Source of the DNA: Clostridiales bacterium
Lineage (GTDB): Bacteria > Bacillota > Clostridia > Christensenellales > Borkfalkiaceae
Assembly (NCBI GenBank): GCA_015055805.1
Contig: SVHN01000001.1
Span: 241,982-305,981 of the forward strand
DNA length: 64,000 bases
Reading direction: 5' to 3'
Below, one piece after another: positions 43,094-51,335 of this stretch. Below the pieces are notes generated by a model. The model worked only from the letters and a program-made list of their open reading frames with translations, did not search any database and was not told where the DNA came from. How positions within the stretch are numbered: the stretch's first letter is position 1; each line of letters opens with the position of its first letter. The position numbers were made by a program, and so were the translations under genes.

Positions 43094-45118
43094 ATGAAAC
43101 AAAGAAAAAATAAACTTATTAAATGGTTAGCAGGGGTTGCGTTGTGCACCGCACTCATAAGCACGGCAACGGGTGTTGCTATTGCTGATACTGCTACACC
43201 GATAAGTGAAGCGGATTATAAGATTGAAATGGTTGGCGCGGAAATTCGTACCGACGCTCACTATGGTATCCGTTTCAAAGCAACAACAAAAGCCGTTAGA
43301 CCTGGTTCTAAATACTACGTTATGATAGTTCCCGCAAAATGGCTAACGGAAACCGATTATGATCTTCAAAACGCAGCAGACGGCGATTACTACGCTCACT
43401 TAATAGGTAAAGGTCTTAGCGACGTGGACGATCCCGCAACTGAAGACGTAAACGAACGTGACTTTATCACTATGCAAACTGAGCCCGAGAAAATAGGCGA
43501 CAACTTGTACGAATTGAAAGGCACGATTAGTAACGTGCATTTCACAAACAGCAACACTAAGTTTTTCGGTATAGCATACGAAGAGATGGCTAACGGCACG
43601 CGCAATTACGCTGAAAGAAATGATAAATCTGTTAGAAGTATTTGTTGGGTAGCAGGTGCTGCATTAAACGACGAAAACTTTGATGGCGATAAAACAAACC
43701 TTAAACCCACCATTGATAGAGCATACGATCTTATCACCAACGGCACAGAAACTGGCGCAACGCTCGACCTTTCTAAGGTTGGATTTAAACAAAACGTATA
43801 CTATACGCTAGATAAAGGATCGGTAACCCCGTTGGAAATGGTTGGTCTTCCCAAGGAGGAAAAACTTGATCTACCTATCGAATATTCGGTGGATGGAACT
43901 TCAGCCATCACGGAAGACGGCGTGTTGACGGTCAATGATGAAACTGGTTACTCTTTCGTGAAAGCAAAGATCGCAGGGGAAACCAAAAATCTTATCGTTT
44001 ACCACACTCCCAAAATGGCAGAGGGTATGTTGCAAGATTTTGCCGCTTCGCATTACGAGAATGAAAATGGCTCTACAAGAACGTACGATATCAACACCTA
44101 TGAAATTATTCCAACAACTAGTAGCGGTGAATGGGTGGAATCGTATACCGATGCTCACGGCAATATAGGATATGGTGTTGGTAAGGCGACGAAAGATAAG
44201 ACGTACTATTCATGTGGATTAAGGTTGAATGCAAGCAGAGCGGAACTTGAGGCAATGAACATTGAAACGATTACCGTTCGTTTTTGCGCAACTAGCCCTA
44301 ACGCAGTTGCGAATTTGAGTGTACGGTTTTTCAATGGAGGATATACGGCGTATCCCGTTAACACATGGAGTTATTACACTGTTACGAAGGCAAGTCTTAT
44401 TAGCGGACAAACAGGTAGTACGGACGAAGAAAAGTGGAATTCTTTCTTGGACCTGTATTGCAATACGGGTACGGGTAAGATCATAGGTGGCAATGATGGT
44501 GGCTGTCAAAATTATGATAGTGGTACGCAGGGAAAAGTAACGTTCTATATCGATTACGTAAGCGTTGGTACGATAAGAATGGAAGAGCACGAATTAGAAA
44601 ACTTTAATCTTCCAAAAAGTGTTGCGTTAAATAATTACATTACTTCTAACATGGCATTACCGGGTAATGCAAATAATATCAGTCTTGTTGAAACTCAAGC
44701 TGACAGCAGTGGCAAGACTGCTTATAACGTTGCAAAAGTAACGATCACGTCAGGTAGTTCTGGCTATGCTACGATGCGTTTTGCAAGAACGGCAGAAGAG
44801 CTTACGGCTATGATGGGAACGTTAGATTCAATAACCTGGCGTATTATGGTGGATAAAGCCGTAACGTTGAAGATTTTAGGTAATGAGATTACGACGCTTA
44901 CTGCAAATAAATGGACGGACGTAACGCTTACAAAAGCACAAATACTTACAAACTTTACGGGTGCTAATGAGGCGGAAAAAATTAGCAAATTTGCATCAGC
45001 GTTCTGTTCAACAGGGACTGGAAATGCAGCAGGTAGAATGTTTTCTGTGCCTTCAGCGGATTGTCCAGTTAATTTATATGTTGACGGCGTTACCTACACG
45101 ACCACTACGGCTGAATAA
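43094..45118 (+). CDS. Secreted GIRF-domain protein with two beta-sandwich modules (operon B)
   Basis: About 674 residues. The frame opens at 43079, but ATG 43094 follows GGGAGGTAAG and begins a clear signal peptide (cleavage near AIADT). The GIRF domain (about 40-220) contains 'GAEIRTDAHYGIRFKA', 'YYVMIVPAKWLTE' and 'FFGIAYEE'. After a short linker, two modules of the 41037 type follow ('MLQDFAASHYENEN...RLNASRAELEAM...YPVNTWSYYTVTKASLI...YIDYVSVG' and 'ARTAEELTAMMGTLDSITWRIMV...NKWTDVTLTKAQIL...FCSTGTGN...LYVDGVTYT'). No lipobox or anchor. Twenty bases after the tail peptide stop. Confidence 0.78.
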   Translation: MKQRKNKLIKWLAGVALCTALISTATGVAIADTATPISEADYKIEMVGAEIRTDAHYGIRFKATTKAVRPGSKYYVMIVPAKWLTETDYDLQNAADGDYYAHLIGKGLSDVDDPATEDVNERDFITMQTEPEKIGDNLYELKGTISNVHFTNSNTKFFGIAYEEMANGTRNYAERNDKSVRSICWVAGAALNDENFDGDKTNLKPTIDRAYDLITNGTETGATLDLSKVGFKQNVYYTLDKGSVTPLEMVGLPKEEKLDLPIEYSVDGTSAITEDGVLTVNDETGYSFVKAKIAGETKNLIVYHTPKMAEGMLQDFAASHYENENGSTRTYDINTYEIIPTTSSGEWVESYTDAHGNIGYGVGKATKDKTYYSCGLRLNASRAELEAMNIETITVRFCATSPNAVANLSVRFFNGGYTAYPVNTWSYYTVTKASLISGQTGSTDEEKWNSFLDLYCNTGTGKIIGGNDGGCQNYDSGTQGKVTFYIDYVSVGTIRMEEHELENFNLPKSVALNNYITSNMALPGNANNISLVETQADSSGKTAYNVAKVTITSGSSGYATMRFARTAEELTAMMGTLDSITWRIMVDKAVTLKILGNEITTLTANKWTDVTLTKAQILTNFTGANEAEKISKFASAFCSTGTGNAAGRMFSVPSADCPVNLYVDGVTYTTTTAE

Positions 45119-45183
45119 ATTTTAGAAAAGTTTTGAGTTTTGTTGTTTATTAAAGATAAGATTATTTGATGTACATCATAGGT

Positions 45184-45220
45184 AACTTCTACCGCTGGAT
45201 TTTTCCAGCGGTAGGAAGTT
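45184..45220 (+). terminator. Large hairpin between 43094 and the mini-lipoprotein
   Basis: About 16-bp GC-rich stem (ACCGCTGGA / TCCAGCGGT core, one bulge) with a T-rich loop. No clean T run follows (CCCTAATAT), so it may be a partial terminator or mRNA stabiliser. Confidence 0.5.
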
Positions 45221-45257
45221 CCCTAATATAGCGTTTATTTTAATTAAGGGAAATAAG

Positions 45258-45404
45258 ATGAAGAAAAAAATATTGTTGATTATGATGGCGGTTTTATGCG
45301 TTTTAACGTGCGCATTTTCCGCTTGTAAACAAGATAAGCCTGACGTAGAGAGTCCGCCTGTTGGGGAATATAACGACCCAGTAATGGACGATATTTACGC
45401 ATAA
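45258..45404 (+). CDS. 48-residue mini-lipoprotein with tail
   Basis: ATG 45258 follows AAGGGAAATAAG. A lipoprotein signal peptide ends in FSAC (Cys22). The mature part is only about 27 residues: KQDKPDVESPPVGE then YNDPVMDDIYA. The ending resembles the 41037/42951 tail (DP-x-x-DD-[VI]-Y), so this is a membrane-anchored minimal form of the tail. It stops 10 bases before the secreted protein 45415, repeating the peptide-then-GIRF gene order. Confidence 0.7.
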   Translation: MKKKILLIMMAVLCVLTCAFSACKQDKPDVESPPVGEYNDPVMDDIYA

Positions 45405-45414
45405 GGAGAAAAAT

Positions 45415-47046
45415 ATGAAAAGAGAACAAAAGGTTATTTTAACTTGGCTTTTGTCCTTTATTGCAACTATTTGTTTGTTGCTTGGTTTTTTTGCGATTTT
45501 ACCGCAAAAAGCGGTGGCATCGTCGGAAGATTTTTCTATGACCAAAGCAGAAGTTCGTTTGGACGATAATAGCGGTATACGCTTTACGGCAAAACTAACT
45601 GCATCTGCTTACGAAGATAATTGTGAATATTACGTTATGATAATCCCTTACGATTGGTTTGACGAATATAACTTATCGTTCGGTGATGATTATTATGACG
45701 TTTTGATAAATGAATATGAAATAAAGCCTGAAGACGTGTTGATTATGCGCTCGTCGCCTGTTCAGCAAACTTCGGGAGACTATCTCATTTCAGGTAGTAT
45801 TTCTAAGGTTTTATATAAAAACAGTAACCGTGAGTTTTTCGGTATTGCGTATAAACAGGATAGCGACGGAAAAAGAACTTATGCAACGGAAGATAAGTCG
45901 TACATAAAAAGTCTTGCAGCTGTTGCCGTTGCGGCTACAAAGGTAGAGAACGCTAATTACACTCAAAGTGAAAAGGCTGAGCTTGATTCTATGATACGCC
46001 GTGCGTTCAACCAACTTTCTGGCAAAAAAGAAAATAACCAAGGCGCGATTGTTTTTCAGATGAATACGGCAAAAATGAGCCTTTCTCAAGGTGATACGGC
46101 TAATTTAAGCGTACGATATGCCGAAGAGTTGGGATTTGACGTTGTTTGGGAAAGTCAAGATAAAAGTAAGGCGACGGTGGACAAAAACGGAAAAGTAACC
46201 GCGCTTGTTTCCGAGGGCGTGTGCAGCGTTACGGCAAAAGTATACGGACAGACTTGCACTACCGTGATAATGTTCCGTCCTAAAATGGCAGACAACTTTT
46301 TGGAAGATTTTTCGCACGAAGGTAGCGCGCTTAATATGAACACGAGTAATTGCGGCGACCTAAAACAATCGGGAACGTGGCTAGCAAGTTTTAAAGGGGC
46401 GCAAGGCGTTGGCTATTGTCTTGCTTATAAATCCATGAACGCTTTGGCTGTGCGTTTTGGGCGTAGTTTAGAATACCTAAAGAACTTAGACTTTGATAGT
46501 ATTACCGTTAGGCTTTATATGGATTGGGAAGGCGTGGATAAAAAAACGGGTGAGCCTATAAGAAAACATTCGCTTTGCATCGGAACTAAACGTGAATTAA
46601 ATGTTCCCACTAAAGAGTGGTATGATTTTACCGTTACCAAAAACGAACTGTTATCTAATCGCGAAGGGAATACGGCAAAAGAGCGGCACGAAAATTTTTG
46701 TAAAACCTTTAACAATGCAGGTTCGGGACAATTTTTAATGAGTTTTCACGACGGTAATAATTCCATTCCTATTTATATTGACTCAATAACTTTCGGGTTT
46801 ATTGACGTTGAAAAAAAGGCTGCCCCAACGTCGGCAGGTGAAACGTTTATATTGCCAACGGCAAAGCTTTTAGCTGGTGAAACGATATTATCAGAAGAAT
46901 ATAGTGTAAACGTTAAAGTTGGTGAAACCGAAGTCGCTGTAAATAACGGTGAAATTATAACGCAAAACGGAACTACGGTAGTAGAATATACTTTTATATA
47001 CGACGGTGTTACTTATAAAAAAACGTACGTCTTTGACGTGAATTAA
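45415..47046 (+). CDS. Second secreted GIRF-domain protein with Big2-like domain (operon B)
   Basis: 543 residues. Signal peptide with likely cleavage after AVA. The GIRF domain (about 40-205) reads 'KAEVRLDDNSGIRFTAKL', 'YYVMIIPYDWFDEY', 'FFGIAYKQ', closely parallel to 43094. A Big2-like Ig domain follows ('VVWESQDKSKATVDKNGKV', about 220-290), then a single 41037-type module ('NFLEDFSHEGS', 'DSITVRLYMDWEG', 'VPTKEWYDFTVTKNELL', 'IYIDSITFG') and a short C-terminal beta domain. Ribosome site AAGGAG. A surface or secreted binding protein; enzymatic activity not indicated. Confidence 0.75.
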   Translation: MKREQKVILTWLLSFIATICLLLGFFAILPQKAVASSEDFSMTKAEVRLDDNSGIRFTAKLTASAYEDNCEYYVMIIPYDWFDEYNLSFGDDYYDVLINEYEIKPEDVLIMRSSPVQQTSGDYLISGSISKVLYKNSNREFFGIAYKQDSDGKRTYATEDKSYIKSLAAVAVAATKVENANYTQSEKAELDSMIRRAFNQLSGKKENNQGAIVFQMNTAKMSLSQGDTANLSVRYAEELGFDVVWESQDKSKATVDKNGKVTALVSEGVCSVTAKVYGQTCTTVIMFRPKMADNFLEDFSHEGSALNMNTSNCGDLKQSGTWLASFKGAQGVGYCLAYKSMNALAVRFGRSLEYLKNLDFDSITVRLYMDWEGVDKKTGEPIRKHSLCIGTKRELNVPTKEWYDFTVTKNELLSNREGNTAKERHENFCKTFNNAGSGQFLMSFHDGNNSIPIYIDSITFGFIDVEKKAAPTSAGETFILPTAKLLAGETILSEEYSVNVKVGETEVAVNNGEIITQNGTTVVEYTFIYDGVTYKKTYVFDVN

Positions 47047-47095
47047 AAAGATAAAAAAGACGGCTAGAATTTATTTGGCTAAAAGTGAGTGAATT

Positions 47096-48478
47096 ATGGA
47101 ATACAACGTTTTAAAATACGGTGCGGTCGCAGACGGTAAAAGTCTTGACACAAAAGCCGTTCAAGCGGCGATAAATGCTTGTTCTTTGACGGGTGGGCGC
47201 GTTTTCTTCCCAAAAGGAACTTACGTTCTTTCAAGCGTGTTTTTAAAAAGCAACGTTGAGATTGTTTTTGATGACGGGGCGCAGATTTTAGGTAGCCTAG
47301 ATTTTAACGATTACTGCCCTGACGAAAAATTAGATTATCCGTTATATCAAGATAAATCGCATTCGTGCTTTCATTGTTCAATGTTTATAGGCATTGACTT
47401 AGAGAATATCAAAATAACAGGAAATGCCAAGATTGATATGCGCAGCGTTTGGGACGAAGAAAACGTTCGCAACATGGCGCATAGGGGCGCAAAATGTATT
47501 GCGCTAAAGAACTGCAAAAAAGTAGTGCTTAGCAATTTTGAATTGAATTTTGCAACCGACTTAGCCATTTATTTTGCTGGGTGTGAAGACGTCGATATTT
47601 ACGGAATTAAAATGCGTACTTATATAGACGGAATATCACCTGATAATTGCAAGAACGTACGTATTCACGATTGTGAAATAGAAGCAGGGGACGATGCGAT
47701 AGTATTTAAAAGTTCGTATACTTTAAACCGTTTGGATATATGCTCAAATATAAATGTATGGAATTGTAAATTGAAAAGCCGTTGCTATGCAATTAAATTC
47801 GGTACCGAATCAAACGGTGGATTTACTAATATTCAAATTGATAATATTTATATATGCGATACTAGAATATGTGGCGTTGGGATTGAAAGTGTTGACGGCG
47901 CAATTATAGACGGAATATCTATTAAAAATATTAAAATGAAAAACGTAAACGTACCGTTATTTGTATTTTTAGGCAAGCGCATGAGAGGGCCTAAAGGCCG
48001 AGCAATAGGTCGGATACGCAATATTCTCTTTGAAAATATAACGGCAACGGGCGAGTATGGACCTTATGAAATTGTTCCTTGCTTTTACGATACTTTTAAA
48101 GCTAACGACTGGTTTCAAGATCCTAAAAAATTCGGTATTGCTGCAGGACTTTTTGCTGAAGAATATACTGACGTTTGGCAAATGACGTCTAATGTTTGCG
48201 GATTGCAGGGAATACCGCTTGAAAATATAACAATTAGAAATGCTTATTTTGAACTTGACGGTGGCGTTACAGCTTATAACAAAGACGTTCCCGAAGAGTG
48301 TCAAGATTATCCTGAAGTGTATAATTACGGGCGGATTTTACCTGCAAAAGGTATTTATTTTAGGTACGTAGACGGTTTAACTCTTGACAACGTAACGGTA
48401 AAAGTTGATCGAAAGGATATTCGTAAAGATTTTGTTTTTGAAAAATGTGAAAACGTAAATGTACAAACAAACGAATAA
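47096..48478 (+). CDS. GH28-like right-handed beta-helix protein (polygalacturonase-related)
   Basis: 460 residues, no signal peptide. The start matches GH28 ('VLKYGAVADGKSLDTKAVQAAINACSLTGGRVFFPKGTY'), with repeated beta-helix coils. The acidic sites are kept: 'YIDGISPDNCKNVRIHDCEIEAGDDAIVFKS' supplies the three Asp positions. The canonical catalytic His segment (HGG-type) is replaced by 'RCYAIKFGTESNGG', and the RIK substrate-binding motif by 'GVGIESVD'. So it belongs to a divergent branch and may not be a classical polygalacturonase. Fifty bases after 45415 and probably co-transcribed. The cytoplasmic location suggests action on imported, already shortened fragments. Confidence 0.75.
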   Translation: MEYNVLKYGAVADGKSLDTKAVQAAINACSLTGGRVFFPKGTYVLSSVFLKSNVEIVFDDGAQILGSLDFNDYCPDEKLDYPLYQDKSHSCFHCSMFIGIDLENIKITGNAKIDMRSVWDEENVRNMAHRGAKCIALKNCKKVVLSNFELNFATDLAIYFAGCEDVDIYGIKMRTYIDGISPDNCKNVRIHDCEIEAGDDAIVFKSSYTLNRLDICSNINVWNCKLKSRCYAIKFGTESNGGFTNIQIDNIYICDTRICGVGIESVDGAIIDGISIKNIKMKNVNVPLFVFLGKRMRGPKGRAIGRIRNILFENITATGEYGPYEIVPCFYDTFKANDWFQDPKKFGIAAGLFAEEYTDVWQMTSNVCGLQGIPLENITIRNAYFELDGGVTAYNKDVPEECQDYPEVYNYGRILPAKGIYFRYVDGLTLDNVTVKVDRKDIRKDFVFEKCENVNVQTNE

Positions 48479-48494
48479 CAATATATAAAAAATT

Positions 48495-48532
48495 AAAAGG
48501 AGGGTGCTTTAATAGCACGAAAGAATAAAATG
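48495..48532 (+). promoter_or_regulatory. Distant Shine-Dalgarno with intervening hairpin before 48530
   Basis: A strong AAAAGGAGGG (48495-48504) lies 26 bases before ATG 48530. A 5-bp stem GTGCT/AGCAC (504-508 with 514-518) sits between them and would shorten the effective spacing to about 11. Confidence 0.45.
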
Positions 48533-49744
48533 AAAAAAATTAGATTAGGAATGTTTGGCGTTAACAGAGGAAGTGCTTATTATGATATCGTAAGGGCAAA
48601 CGAGGGTGAACTCGTCGCAATTTGCGAAAAAGACGAGGAAAGATGCCAACAAGCAAAGGAATATTGGGGCGAAAATCTTGCTATTTATGATAATTTCGAC
48701 GAGTTTATCAAACACGATTTGGACGCGGTGTTTATTTGTAATTATTTTCATGAACACGCGCCGTACGCTATTAAATGTATCGAAAAAGGCATACCTGTTT
48801 TAAGTGAATGTACTGCCGCAGGAACGATTGCCGAAGCCGTAGAGCTTGTTAGGGCTGTTGAAAAGTATAAAACAATCTATATGCTCGCAGAAAATTATCC
48901 CTATATGTTATTCAACCAAGAAATGCGCAGAATTTATAGAAAAGGCGAACTTGGAACACTGTTATTTGCCGAAGGCGAATACAATCACCCTGCGAATAAA
49001 TTAGACCCTAATCCTGAAAAAACTGCTAAAACTTTACACCCGTTTTTAGAACATTGGCGTTATCATTTGCCGCGTACTTATTATTTGACTCACTCGCTTG
49101 CGCCGCTTATGTGGATTACTGGGGTTCGTCCTACGAAAGTAACTGCTATGCCTATTTATAAGCCAGAAGTAAATGGCGGACCTTATGTTGGAGATATCGG
49201 TGCGGCAATGCTTATCACTAATGATGATAATTCGGTTTTCCGCGTATTTGGGCACGCAAGTTTTGGGTTTAGAGAAGATTCTTATAGGATAGTCGGTACA
49301 AAAGGTCAGATTGAAAACATTAGAGGCGGTGGTAACAAAGTTGCTTTGAATTTCAATCTGTGGGATATCCCGGAAGGCAAACAAGAAAACAATATATATT
49401 TGCCAGAATGGGGTTCGGAATGGGAAGACGTTGATATTGAAACCTTGAAAAAATATGGGCACGGTGGTAGTGACTATTTCACGATACACGAATTCTTTAA
49501 ATGCATAAGGGAAAATTGTCAGCCGGAAATGGACGTTTACTTTGCTACTTCTATGTCGGTTGCAGGGATTCTTGCCTTCCGTAGTATATTAGAGAACAAA
49601 CCTTTTGATATACCGAATATGAAAGATGAAAGTGAAAGAAGTAAATTTGAAAACGATAGGGAGACGCCTTTCTATTCAAGTGACGGCGGTGTGCCTACGA
49701 TAAGGTGCTGTTCAAATCCTGATCACGGTAAAAACAATAAATAA
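48530..49744 (+). CDS. Gfo/Idh/MocA family oxidoreductase (operon B end)
   Basis: 404 residues. Rossmann start 'RLGMFGVNRGSAYYDIV'. The usual EKP is replaced by 'VLSECTAAGTIAEAVEL', with Cys-Thr in place of Lys-Pro, and the catalytic region reads 'YYLTHSLAPLMWITG' with a His but no D-x-H-x-x-D. This deviation is seen in family branches whose chemistry is unclear. The C-terminal end has two Cys and a His (RCCSNPDHG) that could bind metal. Fifty-one bases after the GH28-like gene; last gene before the 49757 promoter. Confidence 0.82.
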   Translation: MKKIRLGMFGVNRGSAYYDIVRANEGELVAICEKDEERCQQAKEYWGENLAIYDNFDEFIKHDLDAVFICNYFHEHAPYAIKCIEKGIPVLSECTAAGTIAEAVELVRAVEKYKTIYMLAENYPYMLFNQEMRRIYRKGELGTLLFAEGEYNHPANKLDPNPEKTAKTLHPFLEHWRYHLPRTYYLTHSLAPLMWITGVRPTKVTAMPIYKPEVNGGPYVGDIGAAMLITNDDNSVFRVFGHASFGFREDSYRIVGTKGQIENIRGGGNKVALNFNLWDIPEGKQENNIYLPEWGSEWEDVDIETLKKYGHGGSDYFTIHEFFKCIRENCQPEMDVYFATSMSVAGILAFRSILENKPFDIPNMKDESERSKFENDRETPFYSSDGGVPTIRCCSNPDHGKNNK

Positions 49745-49756
49745 TTTTTCTTTTTC

Positions 49757-49785
49757 TAGACAAAATTAAATAAATGTTGTATAAT
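49757..49785 (+). promoter_or_regulatory. Sigma-A promoter for the 49855 gene
   Basis: TAGACA (49757-49762), 17-base spacer, TATAAT (49780-49785). Confidence 0.75.
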
Positions 49786-49826
49786 AATTTGGCATATGTA
49801 AATGTTTGCATGTGCCAAATTATTTA
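49783..49826. promoter_or_regulatory. Large inverted repeat overlapping the -10 and start site
   Basis: AATAATTTGGCATATG is repeated inverted as CATGTGCCAAATTATT (one G-U) around a 10-base centre. It begins in the -10 hexamer and covers the predicted start of transcription. Either a repressor operator or a 5' mRNA hairpin; there is no T run, so not a terminator. Confidence 0.65.
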
Positions 49827-49854
49827 CATTAAAATAGTATTGTAGGAGAGTAAA

Positions 49855-51297
49855 ATGCTTGTTTGTATTGCAAAAGGGTTTGCGCTATTTCGTACTTATT
49901 TTGACGAGAAATACGATTTGATACAAAAATTTCGCGGCGTTGAATTAAGCTCTAATCGTTATAATCAGCCTGTTGATTTTATGGAATCGGGGCTTATGCA
50001 AAGGGATAAATGGGACTACTGGCACATTGACGTTCCTTTTGCACTTAACACCGACGAAGCTGCGCCTGTTTTCATAAATGATAGTTATATCGGGGCAAAT
50101 CACGGACACAATGGTGCGGTACAAGTTTATGCGCCAAAACATAATAAAACGTTTGCCGACGTAGGCTCGCTATGGCAAGATGATTTAGGCAATAAATTCA
50201 CGCTTTTGACTATTGTAAACGAAGATTATTTAATATTTGTATCAGAAAACGTAGGCGAGAGTGTTGAAAACTATTCTTTTGTTAAGAAGATAGTCGGAAA
50301 CTTAATATATCTTGAAAATGGTAACGATACGGAAGATATTTTGCCTGAAAAGCAAAATGCAACCGATTTATGTAGGGCAATCAGACACAAAGCAAAAAAC
50401 GTTTACGCTTTTATAGATGGTAAAGACCGTGTAGTAAACGGTGAAATAATTTGCGACTATGCTGAAATTCGTGAAGAATACGACATAATTAATCCAGCAA
50501 CCGTTGCGGAAGATTTGCGTAAACAAAGACCTAACGGCGGATATAAATGTCAACCTAATTTAGCCGAGTACGGAAAGCCGATGATGGCGTGTTCTTTGGT
50601 TTATCGCGTTTTAGACGACGGAACGATTCTTACTATTTTTAACTATAAAAAATTAATGAACGTCCGAGTTCAAAAATTTATGGGCTTGATGAATCAAGAA
50701 AAACTTGACGTCTACAGCGGCGGTATTTGGAGATATTTTCCAAAGATTTTGCCGTTTGATACGCCTGAGGGGCACTTTGATTATTCTCAACCTTCAAATA
50801 TTACGGCTGGGAATAATTACCCTAGAAATATTGTTTTAAATAGAGAGTATTTTAGAGACAATAATTCCCCCTGTGAAAGAGTCGTAGATTATTTTAGAGA
50901 TAGGACAGGGCAAGATAGATTAGGCTTTGCTAGTGGATTTTTGCCTGTGTATGACGGTGAAATAAAGGTTCGCGATAAGAGCGTGTCTAACGTCTTGCAT
51001 TTAATTCTGACACGCAAACATTATCCAACTTTTACAGACAAAGATTTTAATGAGATTAAGGGCGTAGCGTATAAAAAATACTTTATACCTAAGCAAAATA
51101 AAGGCTCTGTATACACAGTATCGTTTGAAGATAAAAAATATTTATATATTGACGTATTTGAAAATAAAGAAATAAAAGTTCCATATCAAGGCGACGCCAC
51201 TTTATTAGAAAAAGGCGAAAGTATAGATTATAATATAGAAGACGATACTATTATAGTGTCTGGCGAAAAAGGCTATGCCGTATTTGTTTTGCAATGA
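49855..51297 (+). CDS. Unrecognised 480-residue protein, possibly carbohydrate-active
   Basis: 480 residues with no signal peptide or membrane segment. ATG 49855 follows GTAGGAGAG. The sequence is rich in Tyr, Asp and Asn with many short beta strands. Notable segments are 'VFINDSYIGANHGHNGAVQVYAP', 'DVGSLWQDDLGNKFTLL', 'DYWHIDVPFALN' and 'YRVLDDGTILTIFNYKK'; the His-rich 'GANHGHN' could be a metal or catalytic site, as in some polysaccharide lyases. I do not recognise the family. Alone between its own regulated promoter and a strong terminator, it follows the GH28/oxidoreductase end of operon B, so a role in uronic-acid oligosaccharide breakdown is plausible but unproven. Confidence 0.6.
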   Translation: MLVCIAKGFALFRTYFDEKYDLIQKFRGVELSSNRYNQPVDFMESGLMQRDKWDYWHIDVPFALNTDEAAPVFINDSYIGANHGHNGAVQVYAPKHNKTFADVGSLWQDDLGNKFTLLTIVNEDYLIFVSENVGESVENYSFVKKIVGNLIYLENGNDTEDILPEKQNATDLCRAIRHKAKNVYAFIDGKDRVVNGEIICDYAEIREEYDIINPATVAEDLRKQRPNGGYKCQPNLAEYGKPMMACSLVYRVLDDGTILTIFNYKKLMNVRVQKFMGLMNQEKLDVYSGGIWRYFPKILPFDTPEGHFDYSQPSNITAGNNYPRNIVLNREYFRDNNSPCERVVDYFRDRTGQDRLGFASGFLPVYDGEIKVRDKSVSNVLHLILTRKHYPTFTDKDFNEIKGVAYKKYFIPKQNKGSVYTVSFEDKKYLYIDVFENKEIKVPYQGDATLLEKGESIDYNIEDDTIIVSGEKGYAVFVLQ

Positions 51298-51335
51298 GTG
51301 AAAAATTAAATAAACAGTCAATTTGTAAAAAAGAA

